Positions 1-5,027 of a stretch of DNA of 5,027 nucleotides are shown one piece after another. The DNA comes from Pseudanabaenaceae cyanobacterium MP8IB2.15. Lineage in GTDB: Bacteria > Cyanobacteriota > Cyanobacteriia > Pseudanabaenales > Pseudanabaenaceae. Made by a program: the position numbers and the translations under genes. The notes under the pieces are model-generated. The model made no database searches and had not been told where the DNA came from. It was given only the letters and a program-made list of their open reading frames with translations. Numbering within the stretch: position 1 is the stretch's first letter; every line of letters begins with the position of its first letter. The stretch is from positions 1-5,027 of the forward strand of contig JARCMB010000433.1 in assembly GCA_030248825.1 (NCBI GenBank). The letters are read 5' to 3'.

Positions 1-221
1 ACTTGGCTTCGTTTTACAAAATTGTCAAACCTGCTGCCCATGAAGTTCGAGGTGCTTGGGAACTAGAAGATGGTACCGTAATTATCGAAATGGATGCCAA
101 ATATGTCCGCCTTGCCGACAATAAGCCAATTACTGTTCCCTGTTGTGATGTCTATCGATTTGAAGGCGATCTAATTAAAGAATGGCGCGTCTACCCTGAT
201 GTCGCTGAAGTGTTTAAATAA
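1..221 (+). CDS. SnoaL-like / NTF2-like protein, 3' end only
   Basis: This is the C-terminal part, about 72 residues, of a small protein of the SnoaL/nuclear transport factor 2-like superfamily. The frame is open from the left edge to TAA at 219-221, so the true start lies outside the window. The TTG at position 3 is probably an internal Leu codon. Visible family features are a beta-strand pattern GAWELEDGTVIIEMDAKY, then a strand with PCCDVYRFEGD and the last strand IKEWRVYPDVAEVF. This follows the usual end of the cone-shaped NTF2 fold, where the 'D.YRF..g.I.EWRvY.D' strand closes the pocket. Full members are about 120-140 residues, so roughly half is missing. The family includes enzymes and ligand-binding proteins, and the pocket residues seen here do not identify a substrate. 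The next gene begins 74 bp downstream, so co-transcription is possible. Confidence 0.72.
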   Translation, partial: LASFYKIVKPAAHEVRGAWELEDGTVIIEMDAKYVRLADNKPITVPCCDVYRFEGDLIKEWRVYPDVAEVFK

Positions 222-283
222 TTTCCTAGAAAGTCTTCTGAGATCGTCACAAACAGTTTAAGTCCTGCAATCGCTAATAATTT

Positions 284-287
284 GGAG
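284..287 (+). promoter_or_regulatory. Shine-Dalgarno GGAG that decides the SRPBCC start
   Basis: GGAG lies 8 bases before the ATG at 296 but only 2 bases before the in-frame GTG at 290. The spacing therefore favours the ATG as the true start, which removes two residues from the longest possible reading. Confidence 0.55.
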
Positions 288-295
288 TTGTGATT

Positions 296-727
296 ATGCT
301 CTCTTTTTCTGCTACTGTCTCCGTTCATGCCCCTCTAGAAGTTGTCTGGGAACTGCTTGTCGATAAAGTAGAGCATCCAGATCGTTATGTTTCTGGGGTG
401 CAAGGACTGGAGATTCTAGAAAAATACCCTGACGGAGTATTACGCCAGTTAACTCATCCTATGCCGATTAAAGAGAGAATTTCAATTAATCGCGATCGAC
501 TTGAAATTATTTTTAAGCTGGTCGATCCGATCCATTTCTCTGGTTACTTCTTTAACCGTATTCATCAACCTGAATCGATCGATCAGCCCTTGAAACTAGA
601 ATATGGACTGGAAGTCGAACCTACAGACTCTACCGCTCCTTTCGACGAAAGTAAGTTACCAAACGCTTTTTTTGCCACACTAATGCATACCAAAGAGCTA
701 GCTGAACAGAAGGCTAAAGCTGGGTAA
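296..727 (+). CDS. SRPBCC family protein, AtaL-like (DUF1857-type)
   Basis: The protein has 143 residues and belongs to the START/Bet v1-like SRPBCC superfamily. The N-terminus (SFSATVSVHAPLEVVWELL, residues 3-21) is the typical first strand followed by a helix beginning 'ap.e.vW.ll'. It continues with P28..YVSGVQGLEILE (31-42), GVLRQLTH (47-54), the IKERISI strand (58-64), FSGYFFNRIHQ (81-91), LKLEYGLEVEP (99-109) and a C-terminal helix (about 122-142). This order, with 'GV...E.LE...dGv.R..t' and 'G...N.i', resembles the AtaL-like/DUF1857 group, which has an internal hydrophobic pocket. No signal peptide is visible, so it is probably cytoplasmic. The ATG at 296 is preferred over the GTG at 290 because of the GGAG spacing. 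Its stop is 29 bp before the exported DUF5602-like gene, suggesting one transcript. The ligand or reaction is unknown. Confidence is good for the superfamily and moderate for the AtaL assignment. Confidence 0.75.
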   Translation: MLSFSATVSVHAPLEVVWELLVDKVEHPDRYVSGVQGLEILEKYPDGVLRQLTHPMPIKERISINRDRLEIIFKLVDPIHFSGYFFNRIHQPESIDQPLKLEYGLEVEPTDSTAPFDESKLPNAFFATLMHTKELAEQKAKAG

Positions 728-756
728 TTAATGACTTCCATATTGACTTACGACTA

Positions 757-1713
757 ATGCAGAGAAAAATTTTTTTAGCCTCTTATTTGGCAACATTTAC
801 AGCAACTTTTGTCGCAGTCTTTTTATCGATCTGCATATTTGTCCCATTAACTGATGCGGCGATCGCTAGTGAGATCGACCAACTTGGTTTAGGTCAAAAT
901 CAGGTGAACTCCCAGATCGAACAATCACCCAAGGATGAACAATTCATTCTCGGCGAACAAAAAACGATCGGCGAAGGTACTGTCCAAAGTTGGGTCAAGC
1001 TCGATCGAAACCAAAAACCGCTTAGTGTTGGGATTAATCTAACAGAAGCGGCGGTAGAAACTGCTCCACCAGACGATCGATCGGCGGCAGGTAAAGACGG
1101 GATCAAGGTAAAACTCCAAGACGGTATTGGTCATCAAACTTTTGAATATGAAATTGCGATCCCAAATATTCCCGAAGCTCAAATCCCTTTTACTCATCTA
1201 GGCGTGAACTGGAATCCGTATGGTCATGGGCCAGAAGGAATTTTTACGGCTGCTCACTGGGATATTCACTTTTATACGATCGATGCCGAATATCGCCGAA
1301 GAATTAGCCAGTATACGGATGTGCATAAACGCATATCTGACAAACTCCCACCCAAAGGGTTTACCAATCCCGACTACCAGTTAGCCCCTGGCACAGCAGA
1401 ACCACGCATGGGATCGCACACTGCTGATTTTAGTTCGCCTGAATTAGCGCCTGGAAAGTTTGGCAACATATTTATCTACGGTATTCATAACGGTCAGGTG
1501 ATCCATTGGGAACCGATGGTATCAGATGACTTTCTCAAAGCAAATTCTTATGCTGTGCAGCCAATTAAGCTACCTGAGCTTTATTCCAAGAGTGGTTATT
1601 ATCCCAACACATATACAGTAAAGCATGACACTGCAAATCATCAGTATGTAATTTCTTTGGACAATTTATCATATCATCCTGCATACTCAGAGTTAAAAGA
1701 AGCAAAGCTTTAA
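757..1713 (+). CDS. Exported DUF5602/TTHB210-like protein
   Basis: This is a 318-residue protein with an N-terminal signal peptide: K4 near the start, a hydrophobic core at about 5-30, and a likely cleavage after AIA at residue 37. No lipobox is seen, so a periplasmic or secreted protein is likelier than a lipoprotein. Residues 60-135 are beta-rich. The core motif at 147-173 (HLGVNWNPYGHGPEGIF, then AHWDIHFY) carries H147, H157, H167, D169 and H171. This spacing resembles the 'GvnWnp.GH.P...y...HfDiHFY' signature that I associate with the DUF5602/TTHB210-like family, known structurally from Thermus thermophilus. More His residues follow (H221, H244, H250). The cluster could bind metal, but that is inference. 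No strong Shine-Dalgarno precedes the ATG. The start is kept because it gives an intact signal peptide. The stop of an 8-codon mini-frame overlaps this ATG (TAATG). The gene probably shares a transcript with the SRPBCC gene before it. The function is unknown. Confidence 0.7.
   Translation: MQRKIFLASYLATFTATFVAVFLSICIFVPLTDAAIASEIDQLGLGQNQVNSQIEQSPKDEQFILGEQKTIGEGTVQSWVKLDRNQKPLSVGINLTEAAVETAPPDDRSAAGKDGIKVKLQDGIGHQTFEYEIAIPNIPEAQIPFTHLGVNWNPYGHGPEGIFTAAHWDIHFYTIDAEYRRRISQYTDVHKRISDKLPPKGFTNPDYQLAPGTAEPRMGSHTADFSSPELAPGKFGNIFIYGIHNGQVIHWEPMVSDDFLKANSYAVQPIKLPELYSKSGYYPNTYTVKHDTANHQYVISLDNLSYHPAYSELKEAKL
859..866. repeat. HIP1 palindrome GCGATCGC
   Basis: An exact copy of the highly iterated cyanobacterial octamer lies inside the exported-protein gene, at the codons around the signal-peptide cleavage site (AIAS). 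It is useful mainly as evidence of cyanobacterial origin. Confidence 0.8.
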
Positions 1714-1780
1714 GCGTCTGGTGGTATATTAATCAGAAGTCAGCGCAAGTGCAAAAACAGGGCAAAACTCAAAGTTTAAT

Positions 1781-1810
1781 TTGCAATGTTCGCAGTTTAA
1801 GGTTCATAAT
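1781..1810 (+). promoter_or_regulatory. Possible sigma-70 type promoter before the AGE gene
   Basis: TTGCAA (1781-1786) could serve as a -35 box, with 4 of 6 matches to TTGACA. CATAAT (1805-1810) could serve as a -10 box, with 5 of 6 matches to TATAAT. The spacer is 18 bases. A transcript would start near 1817 and have a short leader before the ATG at 1841. The region is AT-rich, so chance matches are likely, and the call is tentative. Confidence 0.3.
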
Positions 1811-1825
1811 TTTTAAAGTTCATAA
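1796..1825 (+). repeat. Direct repeat TTTAAGGTTCATAA / TTTAAAGTTCATAA
   Basis: Two 14-base units at 1796-1809 and 1812-1825 match at 13 of 14 positions, with a period of 16 bases. They overlap the possible -10 box and end just before the Shine-Dalgarno of the AGE gene. A related AGTTTAA core also occurs at 1773-1779 and 1794-1800. The arrangement could be a tandem site for a regulator or a small local duplication. It does not clearly match the NtcA or Pho-box consensus. Confidence 0.45.
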
Positions 1826-1830
1826 CCACG

Positions 1831-1834
1831 AGGA
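1831..1834 (+). promoter_or_regulatory. Shine-Dalgarno AGGA for the AGE gene
   Basis: AGGA (within GAGGAAG, 1830-1836) is 6 bases before the ATG at 1841 and only 3 before the in-frame TTG at 1838. It supports the ATG as the start. Confidence 0.6.
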
Positions 1835-1840
1835 AGTTTG

Positions 1841-3658
1841 ATGAACAAAGTCGATTTTTCATTTTCGGACACAATTGCAGGGTATGTTACTCACTACGAT
1901 CAGACTAAAGCAGTCTTTGGACTCAAGACATCAGATGGCAGGGAGTTTCAAGCTAAACTCACAGACACTACCTATGCCGAACTAGCCCGAAATTTAGGCG
2001 AACCTTATCAAGACTGTACTGGGAACATCGGCTCCATGCTTGTGCCTGGGCGTTATATGTATGCCTATGGGGTGTTTTACGCTGAGCAAGGCGATCACAA
2101 GTTTGAAGCCAAACGCATTATCTTCAACGGTCGCAAAGAAAATGAGTATAGTTTCGAGAAGCAAAACTGGTGGATCAATCAAATTCGCGAACTAGGTGAT
2201 TTTTATCTGCTCGCTCAGTTTCAGGGCAAACCAGTTGACTACCGCGACTACCGCACCACTCTGGCAATTACAGGCGAAAAAAGAGGTGATTTCCGTCAGG
2301 AAACCGATACAATTTCACGTCTGGTCTATGGTTTTGCTACCGCCTACATGATGACAGGCGATGAGCGTTACCTCGAAGGTGCCGAAAAAGGAACGGAGTA
2401 CCTGCGCGATCACATGCGCTTCTTTGACCCTGACGAAAACATTATTTACTGGTATCACGGTATTGATGTTGCAGGTAATCGCGAAACTAAAGTATTTGCG
2501 TCTGAGTTTGGCGATGACTACATGGGTATTCCCGCCTACGAGCAGATCTACGCCCTCGCTGGTCCGATCCAAACCTACCGCGTTACAGGCGATCCGCGCA
2601 TTCTTGATGATGCCGAGAAGACGATCGACCTATTCGATCGATACTTTATTGATAAAGAGAAAGGCGGTTACTACTCTCACCTCGATCCGATCACCTTGGA
2701 TGCCAAGAGTAGTTCATTGCCAGAGCGCAATCGTGGTAAGAAAAACTGGAACTCGGTCGGCGATCATGCTCCTGCATATCTGATTAATCTTTATCTGGCA
2801 ACAGGCGAAGAAAAATACGCCAAGTTCTTGGAATATACGTTTGACACGATCGCCAAATATTTCCCTGACTTTGATAACAGCCCATTTGTCCAAGAGAAAT
2901 TCTTTGACGACTGGAGCAAAGACCAAACTTGGGGATGGCAACAAAACCGTGCTGTAGTTGGGCATAACCTCAAGATTTCTTGGAACTTGATGCGGATGCA
3001 GAGTCTCACGCCCAAAGATGAGTATGTGAAGCTCGCTGAAAAGATCGCCGAAGTTATGCCTGCTGTAGGCAGCGATCTCCAACGCGGTGGCTGGTACGAT
3101 GTCGTGGAACGCACACTCGGCGAAGATGAAGAATCCCATCGCTTTGTGTGGCACGATCGAAAGGCTTGGTGGCAACAAGAACAAGCAATTCTGGCTTACA
3201 TGATTCTGACAGGCTGCTTGCACAACGAAGAATATCATCGCCTTGCCCGTGAGTCAGCTTCCTTCTACAACGCCTTCTTCCTCGATCATGATGACGGTGC
3301 GGTGTTCTTTAACGTGCTGGCAAATGGCATTCCCTTCCTCATGGGTAACGAGCGACTCAAGGGCAGCCACTCTATGAGTGGTTATCACTCGTTTGAATTG
3401 TGCTACTGCGCCGCCGTTTATACCAACCTGCTGATCACCAAGCAACCAATGGATCTGTTCTTCCATCCTTTACCAGGTGGATTTAAGGATAATATTCTGC
3501 GCGTTTCGCCTGATATTTTGCCTCCAGGCAGCATTAGCATTGGGTCAGTGACGATCGATGACGAACCATATACCGACTTTGATGCCGCAGGTTTGACGGT
3601 CAAACTACCCGACACCAAAGAAAGAGTCAAGGTAAAAGTACATATCGTGCCAAACTAG
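1841..3658 (+). CDS. AGE (N-acylglucosamine 2-epimerase) family protein with extra terminal domains
   Basis: The protein has 605 residues, while typical AGE-family epimerases and cellobiose epimerases have about 390-420. Residues about 10-98 form a beta-rich N-terminal domain (GYVTHYDQTKAVFGLKTSDG, ARNLGEPYQD, FEAKRIIFNG). Residues about 108-540 look like the (alpha/alpha)6-barrel. The four residues essential in Anabaena AGE seem to have counterparts: R160 (SRLVYGFATAYM), H375 (VVGHNLKISW), E447 (KAWWQQEQAI) and H510 or H516 (KGSHSMSGYHSFEL). The usual Glu of the GHxxExxW motif is K378 here, so the exact reaction is uncertain. It is probably a sugar epimerase or isomerase, or a related carbohydrate-binding protein. 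Residues about 553-605 form a short C-terminal beta domain (SVTIDDEPYTDFDA, LTVKLP). No signal peptide is seen, so it is cytoplasmic. The STAS and glgX genes follow, which suggests a role in carbohydrate or glycogen metabolism. As I recall, Synechocystis slr1855 holds the same position. Confidence 0.85.
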   Translation: MNKVDFSFSDTIAGYVTHYDQTKAVFGLKTSDGREFQAKLTDTTYAELARNLGEPYQDCTGNIGSMLVPGRYMYAYGVFYAEQGDHKFEAKRIIFNGRKENEYSFEKQNWWINQIRELGDFYLLAQFQGKPVDYRDYRTTLAITGEKRGDFRQETDTISRLVYGFATAYMMTGDERYLEGAEKGTEYLRDHMRFFDPDENIIYWYHGIDVAGNRETKVFASEFGDDYMGIPAYEQIYALAGPIQTYRVTGDPRILDDAEKTIDLFDRYFIDKEKGGYYSHLDPITLDAKSSSLPERNRGKKNWNSVGDHAPAYLINLYLATGEEKYAKFLEYTFDTIAKYFPDFDNSPFVQEKFFDDWSKDQTWGWQQNRAVVGHNLKISWNLMRMQSLTPKDEYVKLAEKIAEVMPAVGSDLQRGGWYDVVERTLGEDEESHRFVWHDRKAWWQQEQAILAYMILTGCLHNEEYHRLARESASFYNAFFLDHDDGAVFFNVLANGIPFLMGNERLKGSHSMSGYHSFELCYCAAVYTNLLITKQPMDLFFHPLPGGFKDNILRVSPDILPPGSISIGSVTIDDEPYTDFDAAGLTVKLPDTKERVKVKVHIVPN

Positions 3659-3663
3659 CTGGA

Positions 3664-3727
3664 TTTAGCGATCGCATTTTCCTCATAACTCATAAGGTTT
3701 AGGGGAAATGCGATCGCAATCGCTAAA
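3664..3727. repeat. HIP1-containing inverted repeat between AGE and STAS genes
   Basis: It begins 5 bases after the AGE stop. GCGATCGCATTT (3668-3679) is exactly complementary to AAATGCGATCGC (3706-3717). The pairing extends inward with T-G, C-G, C-G and T-G pairs around an 18-base loop. An alternative outer pairing joins TTTAGCGAT (3664-3672) to ATCGCTAAA (3719-3727), leaving 3713-3718 bulged. Both arms contain a full HIP1 octamer (3668-3675 and 3710-3717). No T-run follows the stem, so it is not a standard intrinsic terminator. It may act as an mRNA processing or stability hairpin, a weak attenuator between the two genes, or a mobile HIP1-type palindrome. Confidence 0.7.
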
Positions 3728-3738
3728 TGTTTAAGATC

Positions 3739-3743
3739 GGGAG
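3739..3743 (+). promoter_or_regulatory. Shine-Dalgarno GGGAG for the STAS gene
   Basis: GGGAG is 5 bases before the ATG at 3749. It is among the clearest ribosome-binding sites in the window, and lies just after the HIP1 hairpin without being part of the stem. Confidence 0.55.
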
Positions 3744-3748
3744 AAACT

Positions 3749-4081
3749 ATGGATATTAATATCAAAACACTCGAAGATGTCACAGTTGTAGAACTGGCTG
3801 GTGATATCGATGCCAATACTGCTCCTTCGATCCAAGAAAAGGTTTTACCTTTGGTGGGAACAGGAGGTAAAGTTTTATTGGATATGACAGCCGTTCCTTA
3901 TATGTCCAGCGCAGGATTGCGGATGCTATTATCGCTATTTCGGCAGGTTTCCGCTAAAGATGGAAAGCTTGTTCTGGTAGGTCTTTCCGAGGAAATCAGA
4001 GACACCATGTCGATTACAGGATTCCTTGATTTCTTTACCACCACCGAAACCATCGAAGCTGGTTTAGCCTTCCTTAATTAG
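3749..4081 (+). CDS. STAS-domain anti-sigma factor antagonist (SpoIIAA/RsbV type)
   Basis: This is a single-domain STAS protein of 110 residues, the usual length for SpoIIAA/RsbV. Visible elements are the first strands (INIKTLEDVTVVELAGDID, residues 3-21), the helix APSIQEKVLPLV (25-36), the strand KVLLDMTAVPYMSSAGLRMLL (41-61) and the final VLVGLSEEIRDTMSITGFLDFF region. The aligned phosphorylation site is S54 in MSSAGLRML, matching the Ser of the 'MDSSGLG' motif. Such proteins are phosphorylated by an Rsb/Spo-like kinase and dephosphorylated by a PP2C phosphatase, and the phosphorylation state switches a partner protein. In Synechocystis the Slr1856 protein, encoded next to glgX, is a known phosphoprotein substrate of the IcfG phosphatase. 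The order here suggests this gene is its counterpart. The kinase and phosphatase are not in this window. The gap to glgX is 46 bp, so co-expression is likely. Confidence 0.9.
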   Translation: MDINIKTLEDVTVVELAGDIDANTAPSIQEKVLPLVGTGGKVLLDMTAVPYMSSAGLRMLLSLFRQVSAKDGKLVLVGLSEEIRDTMSITGFLDFFTTTETIEAGLAFLN

Positions 4082-4127
4082 AGCCACAAACAGGCGATTG
4101 TGAACAGCCACTGGAGATTGACTAAAG

Positions 4128-5027
4128 ATGGTTATCGACCGCATTGACGTTCATCCGACTCATACTCACACCACACCTGCTGGTGACACTTTTAAATTAC
4201 GCTATGGTCGCCCTTTTCCGTTTGGTGCGACTCTAGTACCTGCGGGGGTGAATTTCTCCATATTTTCGAGTCATGCCACGTCTTGTACGTTGGTCTTGTT
4301 CAAAAAACACGCGCCCCAACCGTTTGCCGAAATCCCATTTCTGAATGAATTTAGGATTGGCAATGTGTTTACGATGATCGTGTTCGATCTCGACTACGAA
4401 AATATCGAGTATGGCTATCGGATGGATGGGCCATTTAATCCCCAAGAAGGATTCTGGTTCGACGCTTCCAAGATTGTGATGGACCCATATGCCAAAATTA
4501 TCGGCGGACGTGACGTTTGGGGTGTAACTCCCGACTGGAATGATATCTATCATCATCGTGCGCGGATTTCGATCGATGATTTCGACTGGGAAAGCGATCG
4601 ACCCTTAGAAATTCCTGACGAAGACCTTGTGGTCTATGAGATGCATGTTCGCAGTTTCACTCGTCATGCCTCTTCTGGAGTCAAACATCCAGGCACATAC
4701 GCCGCGATTCGTGACAAGATTCCCTACCTCAAAGAACTCGGAGTTAACTGTGTTGAGTTAATGCCGATCTATGAGTTTGATGAATTTGAGAACAGCCGCC
4801 CTAACCCGACCAACCCAGATGAAACCCTACTCTCCACATTGCTGGGCACAGGTACAGGTCGCATCATCATCACTGCCTGCCGCGAGGATCAGAAATCCTA
4901 CATTGGCAATAGCGACTTGACGTTCTTTACGCAAGCGTTGGTTGATGGCTTGCGAGGAAAAGGGGTGGTGCAAAGAAGAGGGTTCATTAGTGCCTACGAC
5001 CTGTACCAAGCTATCCATGAAAAAGTC
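4128..5027 (+). CDS. glgX: Glycogen debranching enzyme GlgX N-terminus joined in frame to a caspase-like fragment; open at right end
   Basis: The frame has 300 codons without a stop and runs off the window. The ATG at 4128 is secure because an in-frame TGA lies at 4119; GGAG at 4113-4116 is a distant ribosome site. Residues 23-115 are a CBM48-type domain (LRYGRPFPFGATLVPAGVNFSIFSSHA, then GYRMDGP). Residues 168-228 are the start of the alpha-amylase (GH13) barrel: VVYEMHVRSFTRH, GVKHPGTYAAI, IPYLKELGVNCVELMPIYEFDEFENSRPNP. This is the isoamylase-like GlgX subfamily, which removes alpha-1,6 branches from glycogen in the cytoplasm. A normal protein has about 700 residues and would continue with the 'NYWGYS' region and the catalytic DVVFNHT region. 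Here that is replaced after about residue 228 by an unrelated caspase-like sequence. All GlgX catalytic residues are missing, so as drawn the product could not be an active debranching enzyme. Confidence 0.85.
   Translation, partial: MVIDRIDVHPTHTHTTPAGDTFKLRYGRPFPFGATLVPAGVNFSIFSSHATSCTLVLFKKHAPQPFAEIPFLNEFRIGNVFTMIVFDLDYENIEYGYRMDGPFNPQEGFWFDASKIVMDPYAKIIGGRDVWGVTPDWNDIYHHRARISIDDFDWESDRPLEIPDEDLVVYEMHVRSFTRHASSGVKHPGTYAAIRDKIPYLKELGVNCVELMPIYEFDEFENSRPNPTNPDETLLSTLLGTGTGRIIITACREDQKSYIGNSDLTFFTQALVDGLRGKGVVQRRGFISAYDLYQAIHEKV
4812..5027 (+). other. Caspase-like (peptidase C14) C-terminal fragment fused to GlgX frame
   Basis: Residues about 229-300 of the fused frame do not fit GlgX. They resemble the second half of the bacterial caspase-like fold: a short helix (DETLLSTLLGTGTG), a beta strand GRIIITACREDQKSY (244-258), then the SDLTFFTQALVDGLRGKG helix (262-279) and RRGFISAYDLYQAIHEKV (283-300). 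The pattern 'GR.iItAcr.dQ.Sy....lt.FTqaLvdGLrG' followed by 'G.is..dLy..i' is typical of caspase-family proteins downstream of the catalytic Cys. The catalytic His and Cys, which lie earlier in the fold, are absent. The remainder would lie beyond the right edge. The fold assignment is from pattern recognition only. Confidence 0.65.

Noticed and set aside
900..1106. Minus-strand 68-codon frame opposite the DUF5602-like gene
   Set aside because: It is an antisense shadow with no ribosome site and no recognisable domain.
1714..1780. Possible terminator after the exported-protein gene
   Set aside because: Only a weak imperfect pairing (GCG with CGC at the outer ends) is visible, with no stable stem and no T-run.
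2361..2783. Plus-strand 140-codon frame inside the AGE gene
   Set aside because: It overlaps the conserved epimerase barrel in another frame and reads as low-complexity Thr/Arg/Ser-rich sequence without family resemblance.
2714..3238. Long minus-strand open frame (174 codons) opposite the AGE gene
   Set aside because: It lies entirely antisense to a well-supported coding region, has no recognisable domain, and its composition follows from the codon use of the AGE gene.
4085..4102. CACAA / TTGTG inverted repeat between the STAS and glgX genes
   Set aside because: Five base pairs around an eight-base loop is within chance expectation and has no supporting context.
4233..4556. Minus-strand 107-codon frame opposite the GlgX region
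   Set aside because: It is antisense to the clear CBM48-domain coding sequence and no motif is recognised.
4827..5018. Minus-strand 63-codon frame opposite the caspase-like segment
   Set aside because: The plus-strand frame has a recognisable caspase-like pattern, while the reverse frame has none.

Overview
The window looks like cyanobacterial DNA. It has a moderate GC content and many CGATCG-type motifs. It carries three copies of the palindrome GCGATCGC (HIP1), which is strongly over-represented in many cyanobacterial genomes. The gene content agrees: a SpoIIAA/RsbV-type STAS protein sits directly before a GlgX-type glycogen debranching gene, and an N-acylglucosamine 2-epimerase (AGE) family gene sits before both. 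As I recall, this order matches the slr1855-slr1856-slr1857 part of the icfG locus of Synechocystis PCC 6803. I cannot name a species. All clear genes lie on the + strand.

Layout. Positions 1-221 hold the 3' end of a SnoaL/NTF2-like gene. Positions 296-727 encode a small SRPBCC protein that resembles the AtaL-like (DUF1857) group. It is followed after 29 bp by an exported DUF5602/TTHB210-like protein (757-1713). A 127-bp spacer with a 14-bp near-perfect direct repeat and a possible promoter leads to a 605-residue AGE-family protein (1841-3658), which has extra N- and C-terminal beta-rich regions. A HIP1-containing hairpin (3664-3727) separates this gene from the STAS gene (3749-4081). Forty-six bases later a glycogen debranching gene starts (4128).

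The most striking feature is at the right end. The reading frame that starts as GlgX stays open to the last base, but its homology changes abruptly near position 4812. Residues 1 to about 228 are typical GlgX: a CBM48 domain and the start of the alpha-amylase barrel. Residues from about 229 to 300 look instead like the C-terminal part of a bacterial caspase-like (peptidase C14) domain. Neither half has its catalytic residues in the window. This is either an assembly or contig-end chimera, or a real deletion/recombination joining two unrelated genes in frame.

How the genes may work together: the AGE-STAS-GlgX block fits carbohydrate and glycogen metabolism under a partner-switching phosphorylation module. 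The kinase and phosphatase partners are not in the window. The three left-hand genes encode an NTF2-like fold, an SRPBCC fold and an exported His-rich protein. They may form a separate unit of unknown function.
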